Below the pieces are notes generated by a model. The model saw nothing but the letters and a program-made list of their open reading frames with translations. It did no database searches and had not been told where the DNA came from. From G965198795 sp965198795 (lineage in GTDB: Bacteria; Pseudomonadota; Alphaproteobacteria; Rhodospirillales; Casp-alpha2), in contig OZ240674.1 in the NCBI GenBank assembly GCA_965198795.1, positions 2,790,001 to 2,854,000 on the forward strand: a stretch of DNA of 64,000 nucleotides. The letters are read 5' to 3'. A program made the position numbers and the translations under genes. Below are positions 34,375 through 41,158 of the stretch, in pieces. Every line of letters begins with the position of its first letter. Positions within the stretch are counted from its first letter, which is position 1.

Positions 34375-35577
34375 ATGAGAGACACGACCACATTCGACGC
34401 CATTGTCGTCGGCGGCGGCCCGTCGGGCGCGACCGCCGCGACCGAGATGGCCCGTGCGGGTTTGAACGTCATGCTGCTCGATAAAGCCGGACGCATCAAG
34501 CCGTGCGGCGGCGCGGTGCCGCCCCGCCTGATTCGCGACTTCGAAATTCCGGACGGCCAGATCGTCGCCCGGGTCGGCTCGGCGCGGATCGTCTCACCCA
34601 CGGACCGGGAGGTGGACATGCCCATTGACGGCGGCTACGTGGGCATGGTGGACCGCGACCGGTTCGACGAATTTCTCAGAGTTCGCGCCGCGCAAGCCGG
34701 CGCCGAACGCCGCGCCGGCGCCTTCGAACATCTTGAGCGCGGCGAAGACGGACATGTCACGGTTCACTACCGGGCGAGGGGCGAGGGCAATCAATTGCGT
34801 ACGGCGCGCGCGCGCGCCGTCATCGGAGCCGACGGCGCGCGCTCGCGGGTCGCCCTGGAGAGCATGGCCAAGGCCGAACATGTTCCCTGCGTCTTCGCCT
34901 ATCACGAAATTGTCCGCTCACCGGAAACGGCGGTACGGCGCTTCGCCGGTGATCGCTGCGACGTCTACTACCAAGGCAGGCTGTCGCCGGATTTCTACGG
35001 TTGGGTTTTTCCGCACGGGTCCCGCATCAGCGTCGGCGCCGGCACGGCGGTCAAAGGCTTCTCGCTCCGCGACGCGGTCAGCGGACTGCGGCGGGCGTCG
35101 GGATTGGATTGCGTGGAAACGATCCGCCGCGAGGGCGCGCCGATCCCGTTGAAACCGCGCAAGCGCTGGGACGACGGCCAAAACGTCTTGCTGGCCGGCG
35201 ACGCCGCGGGCGTCGTCGCGCCGGCCTCTGGCGAAGGCATTTACTACGCCATGCTGTGCGGCGGGATCGCCGCCCAGTCGGCGGAGGAGTTCGTCCGCAC
35301 TGGCGACGCCCGGGCTCTGGCGCAAGCCCGCCGGCGCTTCATGAAGGAACACGGGACGGTGTTCTGGGTGTTGGGAATGATGCAGAAGTTCTGGTACACG
35401 ACGGACAAACGGCGCGAACGCTTCGTGACCATCTGTGAGGACCCCGACGTGCGGCGCCTGACCTGGGAGGCCTATATGAACAAACGCCTCGTGCGGGCCC
35501 GGCCCGGGACGCACTTGCGTATTTTCCTCAAGGACATGGCGCACCTATGCGGGCTGGTCGCGCCGTCGCGCCAATGA
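34375..35577 (+). CDS. bchP: Geranylgeranyl (bacterio)chlorophyll reductase
   Basis: 400 residues. The FAD-binding N-terminus FDAIVVGGGPSGATAATEMA, the family motif LDKAGRIKPCGGAVPPRLI and GDAAGVVAPASGEGIYYAM are all present. The enzyme reduces three double bonds of the geranylgeranyl tail to phytyl. It follows bch2 by 24 bases and its stop overlaps the tspO start. Confidence 0.96.
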   Translation: MRDTTTFDAIVVGGGPSGATAATEMARAGLNVMLLDKAGRIKPCGGAVPPRLIRDFEIPDGQIVARVGSARIVSPTDREVDMPIDGGYVGMVDRDRFDEFLRVRAAQAGAERRAGAFEHLERGEDGHVTVHYRARGEGNQLRTARARAVIGADGARSRVALESMAKAEHVPCVFAYHEIVRSPETAVRRFAGDRCDVYYQGRLSPDFYGWVFPHGSRISVGAGTAVKGFSLRDAVSGLRRASGLDCVETIRREGAPIPLKPRKRWDDGQNVLLAGDAAGVVAPASGEGIYYAMLCGGIAAQSAEEFVRTGDARALAQARRRFMKEHGTVFWVLGMMQKFWYTTDKRRERFVTICEDPDVRRLTWEAYMNKRLVRARPGTHLRIFLKDMAHLCGLVAPSRQ

Positions 35578-36053
35578 CCGCGCCGGGCCGTCGCGACGTC
35601 TGGGCCGCCGCCGCGTCGGCGCTGATCGTAGCGGTGGCTGGCGGCCTTCTGACCGATCTCAGCCCCTGGTATCTCGAACTGAAGCAGCCTGCCTGGAAAC
35701 CGCCCGACTGGGCCTTCGGTCCCGTCTGGAGCGTGGTGCTGACAATGTGGGCCGTCTCTCTGGTTCTCAGTTGGCGGGCCGCGCCGACGGATCGGCTGCG
35801 CGGCTCGATTACCCTCTTTTATGGAATCAACGGCGTGTTCAATATTGTCTGGAGCGCGCTGTTTTTCACCTTCAAGCGTCCGGATTGGGCGCTGGTGGAG
35901 GCTGGCCTCTTGTGGTTGTCGGTGGCGTATCTGGTCTGGCTGACGTGGCGCCTGGATCGGCGGGCGTCCCTCCTCCTAACGCCCTATTTGGTCTGGGTGA
36001 TCATCGCCATGGCGCTCAACTGGCGGGTCGTTCAACTGAACCAGCCGTTCTAG
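35574..36053 (+). CDS. tspO: TspO/MBR (translocator protein) family sensor
   Basis: About 159 residues with five membrane helices. SPWYLELKQPAWKPPDWAFGPVWS is the TspO signature in a split form, and WSALFFTFKRPDWALVEAGLLWL follows. In Rhodobacter sphaeroides TspO is an outer-membrane tetrapyrrole-binding protein that down-regulates photosynthesis genes through the PpsR/AppA pathway. Here it is translationally coupled to bchP (ATGA), a position often taken by idi in related clusters. The coupling suggests a direct link between pigment synthesis and this regulator. Confidence 0.92.
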   Translation: MTAPGRRDVWAAAASALIVAVAGGLLTDLSPWYLELKQPAWKPPDWAFGPVWSVVLTMWAVSLVLSWRAAPTDRLRGSITLFYGINGVFNIVWSALFFTFKRPDWALVEAGLLWLSVAYLVWLTWRLDRRASLLLTPYLVWVIIAMALNWRVVQLNQPF

Positions 36054-36183
36054 ACGCGAATCTCCTCGCCCCCCTTTCCCCCTGAAGCGCGGTATACGCC
36101 TCCCTTTCTTGTCTTGGCGGGTTCCTTTCTTGGCGGGATATCTCGCCGGCGCTCCGCGGAACCTCAACCCGGCATAGCCGCCG

Positions 36184-36690
36184 TCACGCCACGGCGCCTT
36201 TCCGGTATTCCCGAGAGAACAGGCGCAAGTACCACTTGCCCAGGAACGATATGCGGTCGATGAACAATGTACCGTCCAAATGGTCGATCTCGTGCTGAAG
36301 GCAAACAGCAGCCATGCCCTCCAGGTCCTGCTCGAACGGGCCGCCGGCGCGGTCCTGGGCCCTGACCCGCACTTTTGTGCCGCGCATGACGTTGCCGACG
36401 ACGCCGGGCACCGAGAGACAGCTTTCCTCGACCAGCCCCCAGGCGTCACGCTTGAGTTCTTCGGGGTTAATGTAAACCTGCGGGTCCGTCCGGTCTTCCG
36501 ACAAATCCATCACCAGGACGCGGCGGCCGTCGCCGACCTGCGGCGCCGAGAAGGCCATGCCGCCCGTCGCATACAAGGTGTCGAATAAATCGTCGATGAA
36601 ATTTGACAACGCAGCGTCGAACGTAGTGACAGGCTTCGCGACCTCCCTGAGCCGCGGGTCCGGATGTTCGATGATTTCAAGTCGCGCCAT
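36184..36690 (-). CDS. def: Divergent peptide deformylase at the end of the puc operon
   Basis: 168 residues with the full deformylase fold. Motif 1, usually GxGLAAxQ, reads GGMAFSAPQ with the catalytic Gln kept. Motif 2, usually EGCLS, reads ESCLS with the metal Cys kept. Motif 3 is intact (QHEIDHLDG, the two His ligands and the Glu base). It should therefore be active, but the active-site walls differ. The ATG overlaps the end of pucC by 14 bases, so it is the last gene of the LH2 operon, not part of a def-fmt housekeeping pair. It could process the formyl-Met of the antenna peptides. That is inference. Confidence 0.88.
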   Translation of the reverse strand: MARLEIIEHPDPRLREVAKPVTTFDAALSNFIDDLFDTLYATGGMAFSAPQVGDGRRVLVMDLSEDRTDPQVYINPEELKRDAWGLVEESCLSVPGVVGNVMRGTKVRVRAQDRAGGPFEQDLEGMAAVCLQHEIDHLDGTLFIDRISFLGKWYLRLFSREYRKGAVA

Positions 36691-38158
36691 GGCCCGCCTC
36701 CGATGCCGAACGCCCCGGGGAGGCGTTCAAATTCTTGACGATTTGAGAACCGTGTCGAGAACCGCGCGCCTGTCCGCGAATCAGCGGCAGGCTCGCCATG
36801 AGCGTCACGATCAAGAGTACGATCTCCAAGCCGTAAACCGCCAGGTACCCGAGGGCCTCGCCCGCGAGATTCAGGACCTGTGTGGTCGTATCGACGGCGG
36901 CGTTAACGATGTCACGCAGCGTCCCGCTGATGGCCAGCGCGAGCCCCGCCGCCGTGGCCTGGACCGCGCCCCAGGCGCCGAGAGCCAGGCCCGTTTGTTC
37001 TCTCGGCGCGCGGCTCATGGTCGCCGTCAGGGTGCCGTGCGCAAAGATCGCGGCGGCGAAGCCGATCAGAAAATTGCCGACCAGGAACGCGGCGGAATTT
37101 GCGTATGGCGCGCACAGGATGACCAAGCCGAAGGCGGGCAATCCGATGAGCGCGCCCATGAACGCCATGCGGTAGGGCTCCCGGCCTTTAGCGTGAACGT
37201 GCGAGGCGTAAGAGAACCCCAACAGACTACCAAGCGCCAGCAGCGCCGTCAGCTTGGTCGTCTCGGCCACGCTCCACTGCAACACCTGACCGCCGAAGGG
37301 CTCCAACAAGACGTCCGCCATGCCGAACGCCATGGTGCCAAGGCCAACGACCGCCAGACGCCGCATCGCGTGATCGCCTTTGCAAAATTGCGCCCACGAC
37401 TCGCGGAACGTCGGGTCCGGCACGGCCAGCCGCGCGCCTCGCCGGGGGCGCCGGGCTTCCTGTTTCCACATGGCGACGGCGTTCAGGACCAGGGCGGCCA
37501 TGGCCGCGCTCTGGATGACCTGGACCAGACGGCCCGGCGAAAATTCCTCCAAGGCCGCGCCGAAGATCAGAGCGCTCGCGATCATGCCCAACAGCAGCGT
37601 CACGTACATCAGTCCGACCACCCGCGGCTGGTTCTTCTGAGGCGTCAGATCCGTCGCCAGCGCCAGACCCGCGGTCTGAACGATGTGGGCGCCCGCGCCA
37701 ACGAGCAGGAAAGCCAGGCCCGCCGCCGATTGGCCGACCCAAACAGGCATGATCGCCGCCTCCCCCTTCCCCGCCAGGACAAGCAACGCGAAGGGCATGA
37801 CGGCGAAGCCGCCGAATTGCAGGAGCGTCCCCCGCCAGATGAAGGGGACGCGACGCCAGCCGAGCGCGCATCTGTGGGTGTCCGACTTGTGTCCGACCAG
37901 TGCGCGGAACGGCGCGAACACGAGCGGCGTCGCGATCATCACGCCCACGATCGTCGCCGGCACGCCCAACTCGACAATCATGACGCGGTTCAACGTGCCC
38001 ACCAGCAGGACCAGCGTCATGCCGACGGAGACCTGGAACAAGGAAAGCCGGAGCAGCCGCCGTAACGGCAACTCCGGCGTGGCGACATCCGCGAAAGGCA
38101 TGAAGCGGGGGCCAAGGGCCGCCCAGCCAGCTACCAACCTTTGCCCGAGATGCCTCAT
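36677..38158 (-). CDS. pucC: PucC, LH2 assembly protein (MFS family)
   Basis: 493 residues with twelve membrane segments, closely similar to LhaA in this window (LRLSLFQVSVGMTLVLLVGT, LNRVMIVELGVPATIVGV, GHKSDTHRCALGWRRVPFIW). PucC is needed to make or stabilise LH2. Its place after pucBA and the unknown repeat protein supports this call over a second lhaA. The last residues (ASEAGHGAT) overlap the start of the deformylase gene. Confidence 0.92.
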   Translation of the reverse strand: MRHLGQRLVAGWAALGPRFMPFADVATPELPLRRLLRLSLFQVSVGMTLVLLVGTLNRVMIVELGVPATIVGVMIATPLVFAPFRALVGHKSDTHRCALGWRRVPFIWRGTLLQFGGFAVMPFALLVLAGKGEAAIMPVWVGQSAAGLAFLLVGAGAHIVQTAGLALATDLTPQKNQPRVVGLMYVTLLLGMIASALIFGAALEEFSPGRLVQVIQSAAMAALVLNAVAMWKQEARRPRRGARLAVPDPTFRESWAQFCKGDHAMRRLAVVGLGTMAFGMADVLLEPFGGQVLQWSVAETTKLTALLALGSLLGFSYASHVHAKGREPYRMAFMGALIGLPAFGLVILCAPYANSAAFLVGNFLIGFAAAIFAHGTLTATMSRAPREQTGLALGAWGAVQATAAGLALAISGTLRDIVNAAVDTTTQVLNLAGEALGYLAVYGLEIVLLIVTLMASLPLIRGQARGSRHGSQIVKNLNASPGRSASEAGHGAT

Positions 38159-38194
38159 AAGAGCCCCCCCAGGAACCCAACGGCTCCTGTCGCG

Positions 38195-38851
38195 TCAGTC
38201 CCTCGTACTAGTCGGCAGACCAAGTATCGAGGACAAGGGCGCGGCGTTCTTGGCGAGCATGGGGAAGCCGAAGCTCTTGGTCCACGGCCGTTTTGGCGTG
38301 CTCAAGCGGGTCTTCGATTTCGAATCGCTCAGAATCGGCAACCCGAAACTTCTCATCCACGGCCGTTTCGGCTTGGACAGATTCGCCTTGCCCTCTTGGT
38401 TCTTGCTGAGTATCGGCATTCCCAGGAATTCCGGGGTGAAACGCCACCGACCGGGCAAGAGCTCAAACGACGAAACGAATTTCGTCAATGTCGGCAAACC
38501 GAAAATATCCGAGAACGGAGACGGGTTCCGCCCCGCGTAGGGCTTCAGCAAATGATTATCGACCGCGCCCGCGCCGTCCATGATCTCCATGGCCTTGACG
38601 CTCCAGCCGAAGGACACGTTGACCGCCGTCAGACAGCGGCCACGCTTCAGGCTTTCGGCGCAGACGAAGGCGAATCCGCTCGGGATGAGCCCATCGTCAA
38701 TGGCGGCCCGGACGGCCTTCTCCTCCCCGCCGTCCGCGCCTCCCGCCGCCGGCGTGAGGACGCGATTATCCTCCAAGCCAAGCTCGGAAAGCTCGGCGGC
38801 CGCGGCTCGCGCCGCGTCTTCCGTTGCAAATATGCGTACGTTCGCCGTCAT
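38195..38851 (-). CDS. Unknown puc-operon protein with five FGLPxL repeats
   Basis: 218 residues, not recognised. Residues 1-100 look globular and slightly like a stress-protein or ferredoxin-type fold (VRIFATEDAARAAAAELSEL ... GFAFVCAESLKRGRCLTAVN). From residue 117 a motif recurs five times with spacings of about 26, 26, 25 and 16 residues: FGLPTL, LGMPIL, FGLPIL, FGFPML and LGLPTS. The third and fourth sit in near-identical units with KPKRPW / TPKRPW before them. There is no signal or membrane helix. The ATG at 38851 has GGGAG seven bases upstream. Between pucA and pucC, it is probably an LH2 assembly or linker factor. Confidence 0.8.
   Translation of the reverse strand: MTANVRIFATEDAARAAAAELSELGLEDNRVLTPAAGGADGGEEKAVRAAIDDGLIPSGFAFVCAESLKRGRCLTAVNVSFGWSVKAMEIMDGAGAVDNHLLKPYAGRNPSPFSDIFGLPTLTKFVSSFELLPGRWRFTPEFLGMPILSKNQEGKANLSKPKRPWMRSFGLPILSDSKSKTRLSTPKRPWTKSFGFPMLAKNAAPLSSILGLPTSTRD
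38207..38503 (-). repeat. Tandem protein-coding repeat region (FGLPxL units)
   Basis: DNA encoding the five repeats. The two central copies are also alike at the nucleotide level (shared CCACGGCCGTTT cores near 38292 and 38359), which points to recent duplication. Confidence 0.6.
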
Positions 38852-38902
38852 CCGCGCTCTCCCGCTGTAACCATGCCGCAACCAGACCGGATTCGGCCAG
38901 GC

Positions 38903-38968
38903 GGCGGCGTTTCGAAAACGCCGCCTCGACCAGACCGGTCAGCTTTCGCCCCTTCGTCGCGAAAGGGC
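38903..38968 (-). promoter_or_regulatory. Two intercistronic hairpins after pucA
   Basis: The first hairpin (38948-38968) pairs GCCCTTTCG with CGAAGGGGC with one wobble pair. The second (38903-38925) pairs GGCGGCGTTT with AAACGCCGCC perfectly. Neither is followed by a T-run. Such hairpins behind light-harvesting genes usually protect the short antenna transcript and lower expression of downstream genes. Confidence 0.55.
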
Positions 38969-39017
38969 GCTCTCAACCAGGCCAAACCGGGGTTTGACGC
39001 AAGCCCGAAGAAAAGGC

Positions 39018-39164
39018 TCAGCCACCCTGGAAGAACTTGTCCACCCATGTCGTGCTGCTCAGGACCGAATAGTGAACGATCAGCGAGATCACGGCGACTC
39101 CGCCCAGGAACAGCGGCAGGCCGACCGTCGGATTAACGACGCACCAAATTCTACCTTGATTCAT
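39018..39164 (-). CDS. pucA: LH2 (B800-850 type) antenna alpha subunit
   Basis: 48 residues, which align without gaps to the LH2 alpha of Rhodoblastus (Rps.) acidophilus. The start is MNQGRIWCVVNPTVGLP, with the bacteriochlorophyll-ligating His31 in LIVHYSVLS, then TTW at 38-40. Where B850-type alpha chains have Tyr44-Trp/Tyr45, this one reads Phe44-Phe45 (VDKFFQGG). Loss of these hydrogen-bond donors to the acetyl groups is known to shift absorption toward 820-830 nm. The C-terminal tail after QGG is missing. It follows pucB by 15 bases. Confidence 0.95.
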   Translation of the reverse strand: MNQGRIWCVVNPTVGLPLFLGGVAVISLIVHYSVLSSTTWVDKFFQGG

Positions 39165-39179
39165 GACTTAAACCTCCTC

Positions 39180-39356
39180 TTAGCCGAGCCACGGCGAGTA
39201 GATATAGGCGAGAACATGCGCAAGAACCGCAATGAAGAAGAACACGCGCGAGCCATCAATGACGTGCTTATGCAGCTCTTCCGATTCTCGAATGGTCAAT
39301 CCCGTCGGCCAGATCCGGTCGGGATCGTCAATGTCAGCGGTTTGTCTCTCGGTCAT
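39180..39356 (-). CDS. pucB: LH2 antenna beta subunit
   Basis: 58 residues: DDPDRIWPTGLTIRESEELH, then KHVIDGSRVFFFIAVLAHVL, ending IYSPWLG. The ELHK His and the GSR Arg that contact B800, and the AH His that ligates B850, are all in place. The N-terminus (MTERQTADIDDPDRIW) is longer than in Rps. acidophila beta but like other Rhodospirillales/Rhodobacterales LH2 beta chains. A ribosome site GGAGA lies upstream of the ATG. It is the first gene of the operon and is too short for automatic ORF cut-offs. Confidence 0.95.
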   Translation of the reverse strand: MTERQTADIDDPDRIWPTGLTIRESEELHKHVIDGSRVFFFIAVLAHVLAYIYSPWLG

Positions 39357-39410
39357 CAGGGTTTTCTCCTCTCCGGAAAATCATAAAAAACACCTTCCGT
39401 AACATTTCGG

Positions 39411-39439
39411 ACCCTATCGGCGTCCTTTCCTTGTGTCAA
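39411..39439 (-). promoter_or_regulatory. Sigma70-type promoter of the puc operon
   Basis: On the minus strand TTGACA (39439-39434) and TAGGGT (39416-39411) are 17 bases apart, about 55 bases before the pucB start codon. The -35 box is inside the first PpsR-type site. Confidence 0.6.
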
Positions 39440-39477
39440 TAAAAAATGACTAAATTATATGTATAATTTAATTTACG
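39434..39477. promoter_or_regulatory. Tandem PpsR-type sites upstream of pucB
   Basis: TGTCAATAAAAAATGACT (39434-39451) and TGTATAATTTAATTTACG (39460-39477) are each one base from TGT-N12-ACA and are separated by 8 bases, the spacing used for cooperative PpsR/CrtJ binding. The first covers the -35 box. Confidence 0.6.
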
Positions 39478-39701
39478 TTTTTGAAAATAGAGGCGAAATC
39501 AGCTTCCGCACGGAAACCGTAAACGGTGAAACCGGCGCCCGCGTTTTACCGGGCTCTTCGACGGGGCGTCTCGCCAGAATCGTTTTAGCCCGCTGGCGGT
39601 GCTGGCCTCCGGGGTCAAAACCGGATTCAGGATGAGGCTGGGTTGATCACCTGGCTTCTCCATGATACGGCTTTGAGATCAAACTCATGGATTTTTGAAG
39701 A

Positions 39702-39905
39702 GTGTTTTTGCGTCAAAGCACCCCGAAGCACCCGGCCTTTGATCCTTGTGACTTTATTCGCGGTGACATTGCAGATGAATACGCTCAGTCTCATGATCAA
39801 CCTTGGATCATTGGGTTATCCGGGGATAAGGACGGCGCACTGGCCGCACATCTAGGATGTGAACCTAATTCAGCTTATTGGATTTCTATTTTTAGGTGTG
39901 TTTGA
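39702..39905 (+). pseudogene. Decayed fragment resembling the N-terminus of DndC (PP-loop ATPase)
   Basis: The frame contains DIADEYAQSHDQPWIIGLSG followed by DKDGALAAHL. DndC and related PAPS-reductase-like proteins begin with an eY..d.PWvvGySGGKDSt pattern, so this looks like the PP-motif SGGKDS worn to SGDKDG. About 45 residues match, and the frame then changes to unrelated sequence and stops. Base composition is lower in GC than the flanks. Dnd proteins place phosphorothioates in DNA, and no other dnd gene is nearby. Confidence 0.4.
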
Positions 39906-39928
39906 AGAGTGTGGGGAGGATTTATCCA

Positions 39929-40135
39929 ATGCGCTTTGATCTCACTGGCGAAGAGCGGGCGGTCATGGAGCCGTTTTTGCCCAAGAAAGGCTGCGGCCCC
40001 GCACGGGTGGATGACCGCCGGGCGCGGCCCGTCCGCGATCCGGCAACGCGCCGCAAATCAGGGCGCGCGCCGTCATTCCCCCGGAATCCAACGCCCCAAG
40101 AGCGGATGGCGCGGCTATGTCGGACTGGCCGGTCC
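39929..40135 (+). pseudogene. IS5-family transposase, N-terminal fragment
   Basis: MRFDLTGEERAVMEPFLPKK and RVDDRR match the start of IS5-group (IS427/IS1031-like) transposases, which read M.YDLsdeEW.iIePlLP ... prvDDRRvlngi. After DDRR the frame loses similarity. The rest of the element is gone. Confidence 0.6.
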
Positions 40136-40199
40136 CGGTTACGGTCATTACCGCGCCGATTATTCAAAAGAGTTGGTCATTCGAAAGAGCCGGTCATTC

Positions 40200-40469
40200 A
40201 AAAGATGGGCGCGCAAGAGGGCGTGTTTCCATCAGCGGGATCGGGGGTTTCCGGGAAACCGCCAAGGGTTCCGGGGAACCGCCGGGGCCGGGCCCGTCAA
40301 GTTCAAGGGGACGCCCAAACATGCTTTCCGCCCCCGCCTCCACATCCACCTCAAGGAAACCGGGCGGCGATACGACAATCGCCCTTCCGATAAAGCCGGC
40401 GCCCTGTTAGGCTGTTTCGGGGTTGGGCCGCCTTGGAAAAACCCCTCTCAGCTAGGCATGATCTAAAAA
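40200..40469 (+). mobile_element. IS1595-family transposase C-terminal fragment with right end
   Basis: In frame with 40200, VKFKGTPKHAF and HLKETGRRYDNRP match the end of IS1595-type transposases (kFnGvp...f.lhLKEcewRyNyR). CCCCTCTCAGCTAGGC near 40446 resembles the IS1595 end at 13579-13622. Short imperfect repeats (GGTCATTCGAAAGAG) precede it at 40167-40205. It is a dead fragment. Confidence 0.5.
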
Positions 40470-40470
40470 A

Positions 40471-41157
40471 ATGCAGGCTTCACGTCAACGTCATCGGATC
40501 ATTCGACCCGCCCTCCTGTTCGCCGCCGTTTTGACGCTGCAAGCTTGCGCCCAAACGGCCGACATCATCGGCGGCAACGCGCCGGCGGACGAGCCGCCAG
40601 GCGGCGCGCAACCCGTCCGCGCGGCGGACCAAGCCGCGAGCCGCTTCCCGGATACGCCCATCCCGCAAGGGGCCAAGATGAATGTGGATAAAACGCTTGT
40701 GTTTGGCGCGCCAGTCTGGTTCGGCCAATTGGCGCTTGAAAGCGGCGACAGCGCGGCGAAGACGTACGATTTCTACGCCGCCCAGTTGCCGAAGTTCGGC
40801 TGGCGGGAGATCACATCCGTTCGCTCACGCATCAGCGTGCTGACTTTCGAGCGTCAGGACCGGGTGATGTCGATCACCATCGAGGGGACGGCGCTCAACG
40901 GCTCGGAAGTGGTTTTGACCGTCTCGCCCCGCGGCCGGGGCGGCGGCCGGGCCTCGGAACAACCCGCGGCTCAGCCCCGCGAGCAAGTCCAGCCCCCGCC
41001 CGCGCCGCCGTCCGGGACAGGCGCTTTTCCGCAAGCGCCGCCTCAGTTCCAGGCCCCGCCGGGCGCCGCCACGCTTCCGCCGCTTTCAGGGCCCAGACGC
41101 AGCCCGCTTCTGGTCCCGCAGCCAGGCGCCGCGCGGCGTGACTTGTTCACCAACTGA
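40471..41157 (+). CDS. Putative lipoprotein
   Basis: 228 residues. The hydrophobic leader ends in a lipobox (AVLTLQAC), so the mature protein starts at Cys26 and is membrane-anchored. A folded middle (FPDTPIPQGAKMNVDKTLVF, WFGQLALESGDSAAKTYDFYAAQL, SVLTFERQDRVMSITI) is followed by a long Pro/Gln-rich tail. The middle resembles small conserved lipoproteins of unknown function in alphaproteobacteria. The start codon directly follows the IS1595 right end and has no clear ribosome site, so its native promoter may be lost. Confidence 0.75.
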   Translation: MQASRQRHRIIRPALLFAAVLTLQACAQTADIIGGNAPADEPPGGAQPVRAADQAASRFPDTPIPQGAKMNVDKTLVFGAPVWFGQLALESGDSAAKTYDFYAAQLPKFGWREITSVRSRISVLTFERQDRVMSITIEGTALNGSEVVLTVSPRGRGGGRASEQPAAQPREQVQPPPAPPSGTGAFPQAPPQFQAPPGAATLPPLSGPRRSPLLVPQPGAARRDLFTN

Positions 41158-41158
41158 A

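Noticed and set aside
39018..39356. LH1 genes pufBA
   Set aside because: The alpha chain starts MNQGRIW and has the TTW...QGG end, which is LH2 (puc). pucC follows and no pufLM is present.
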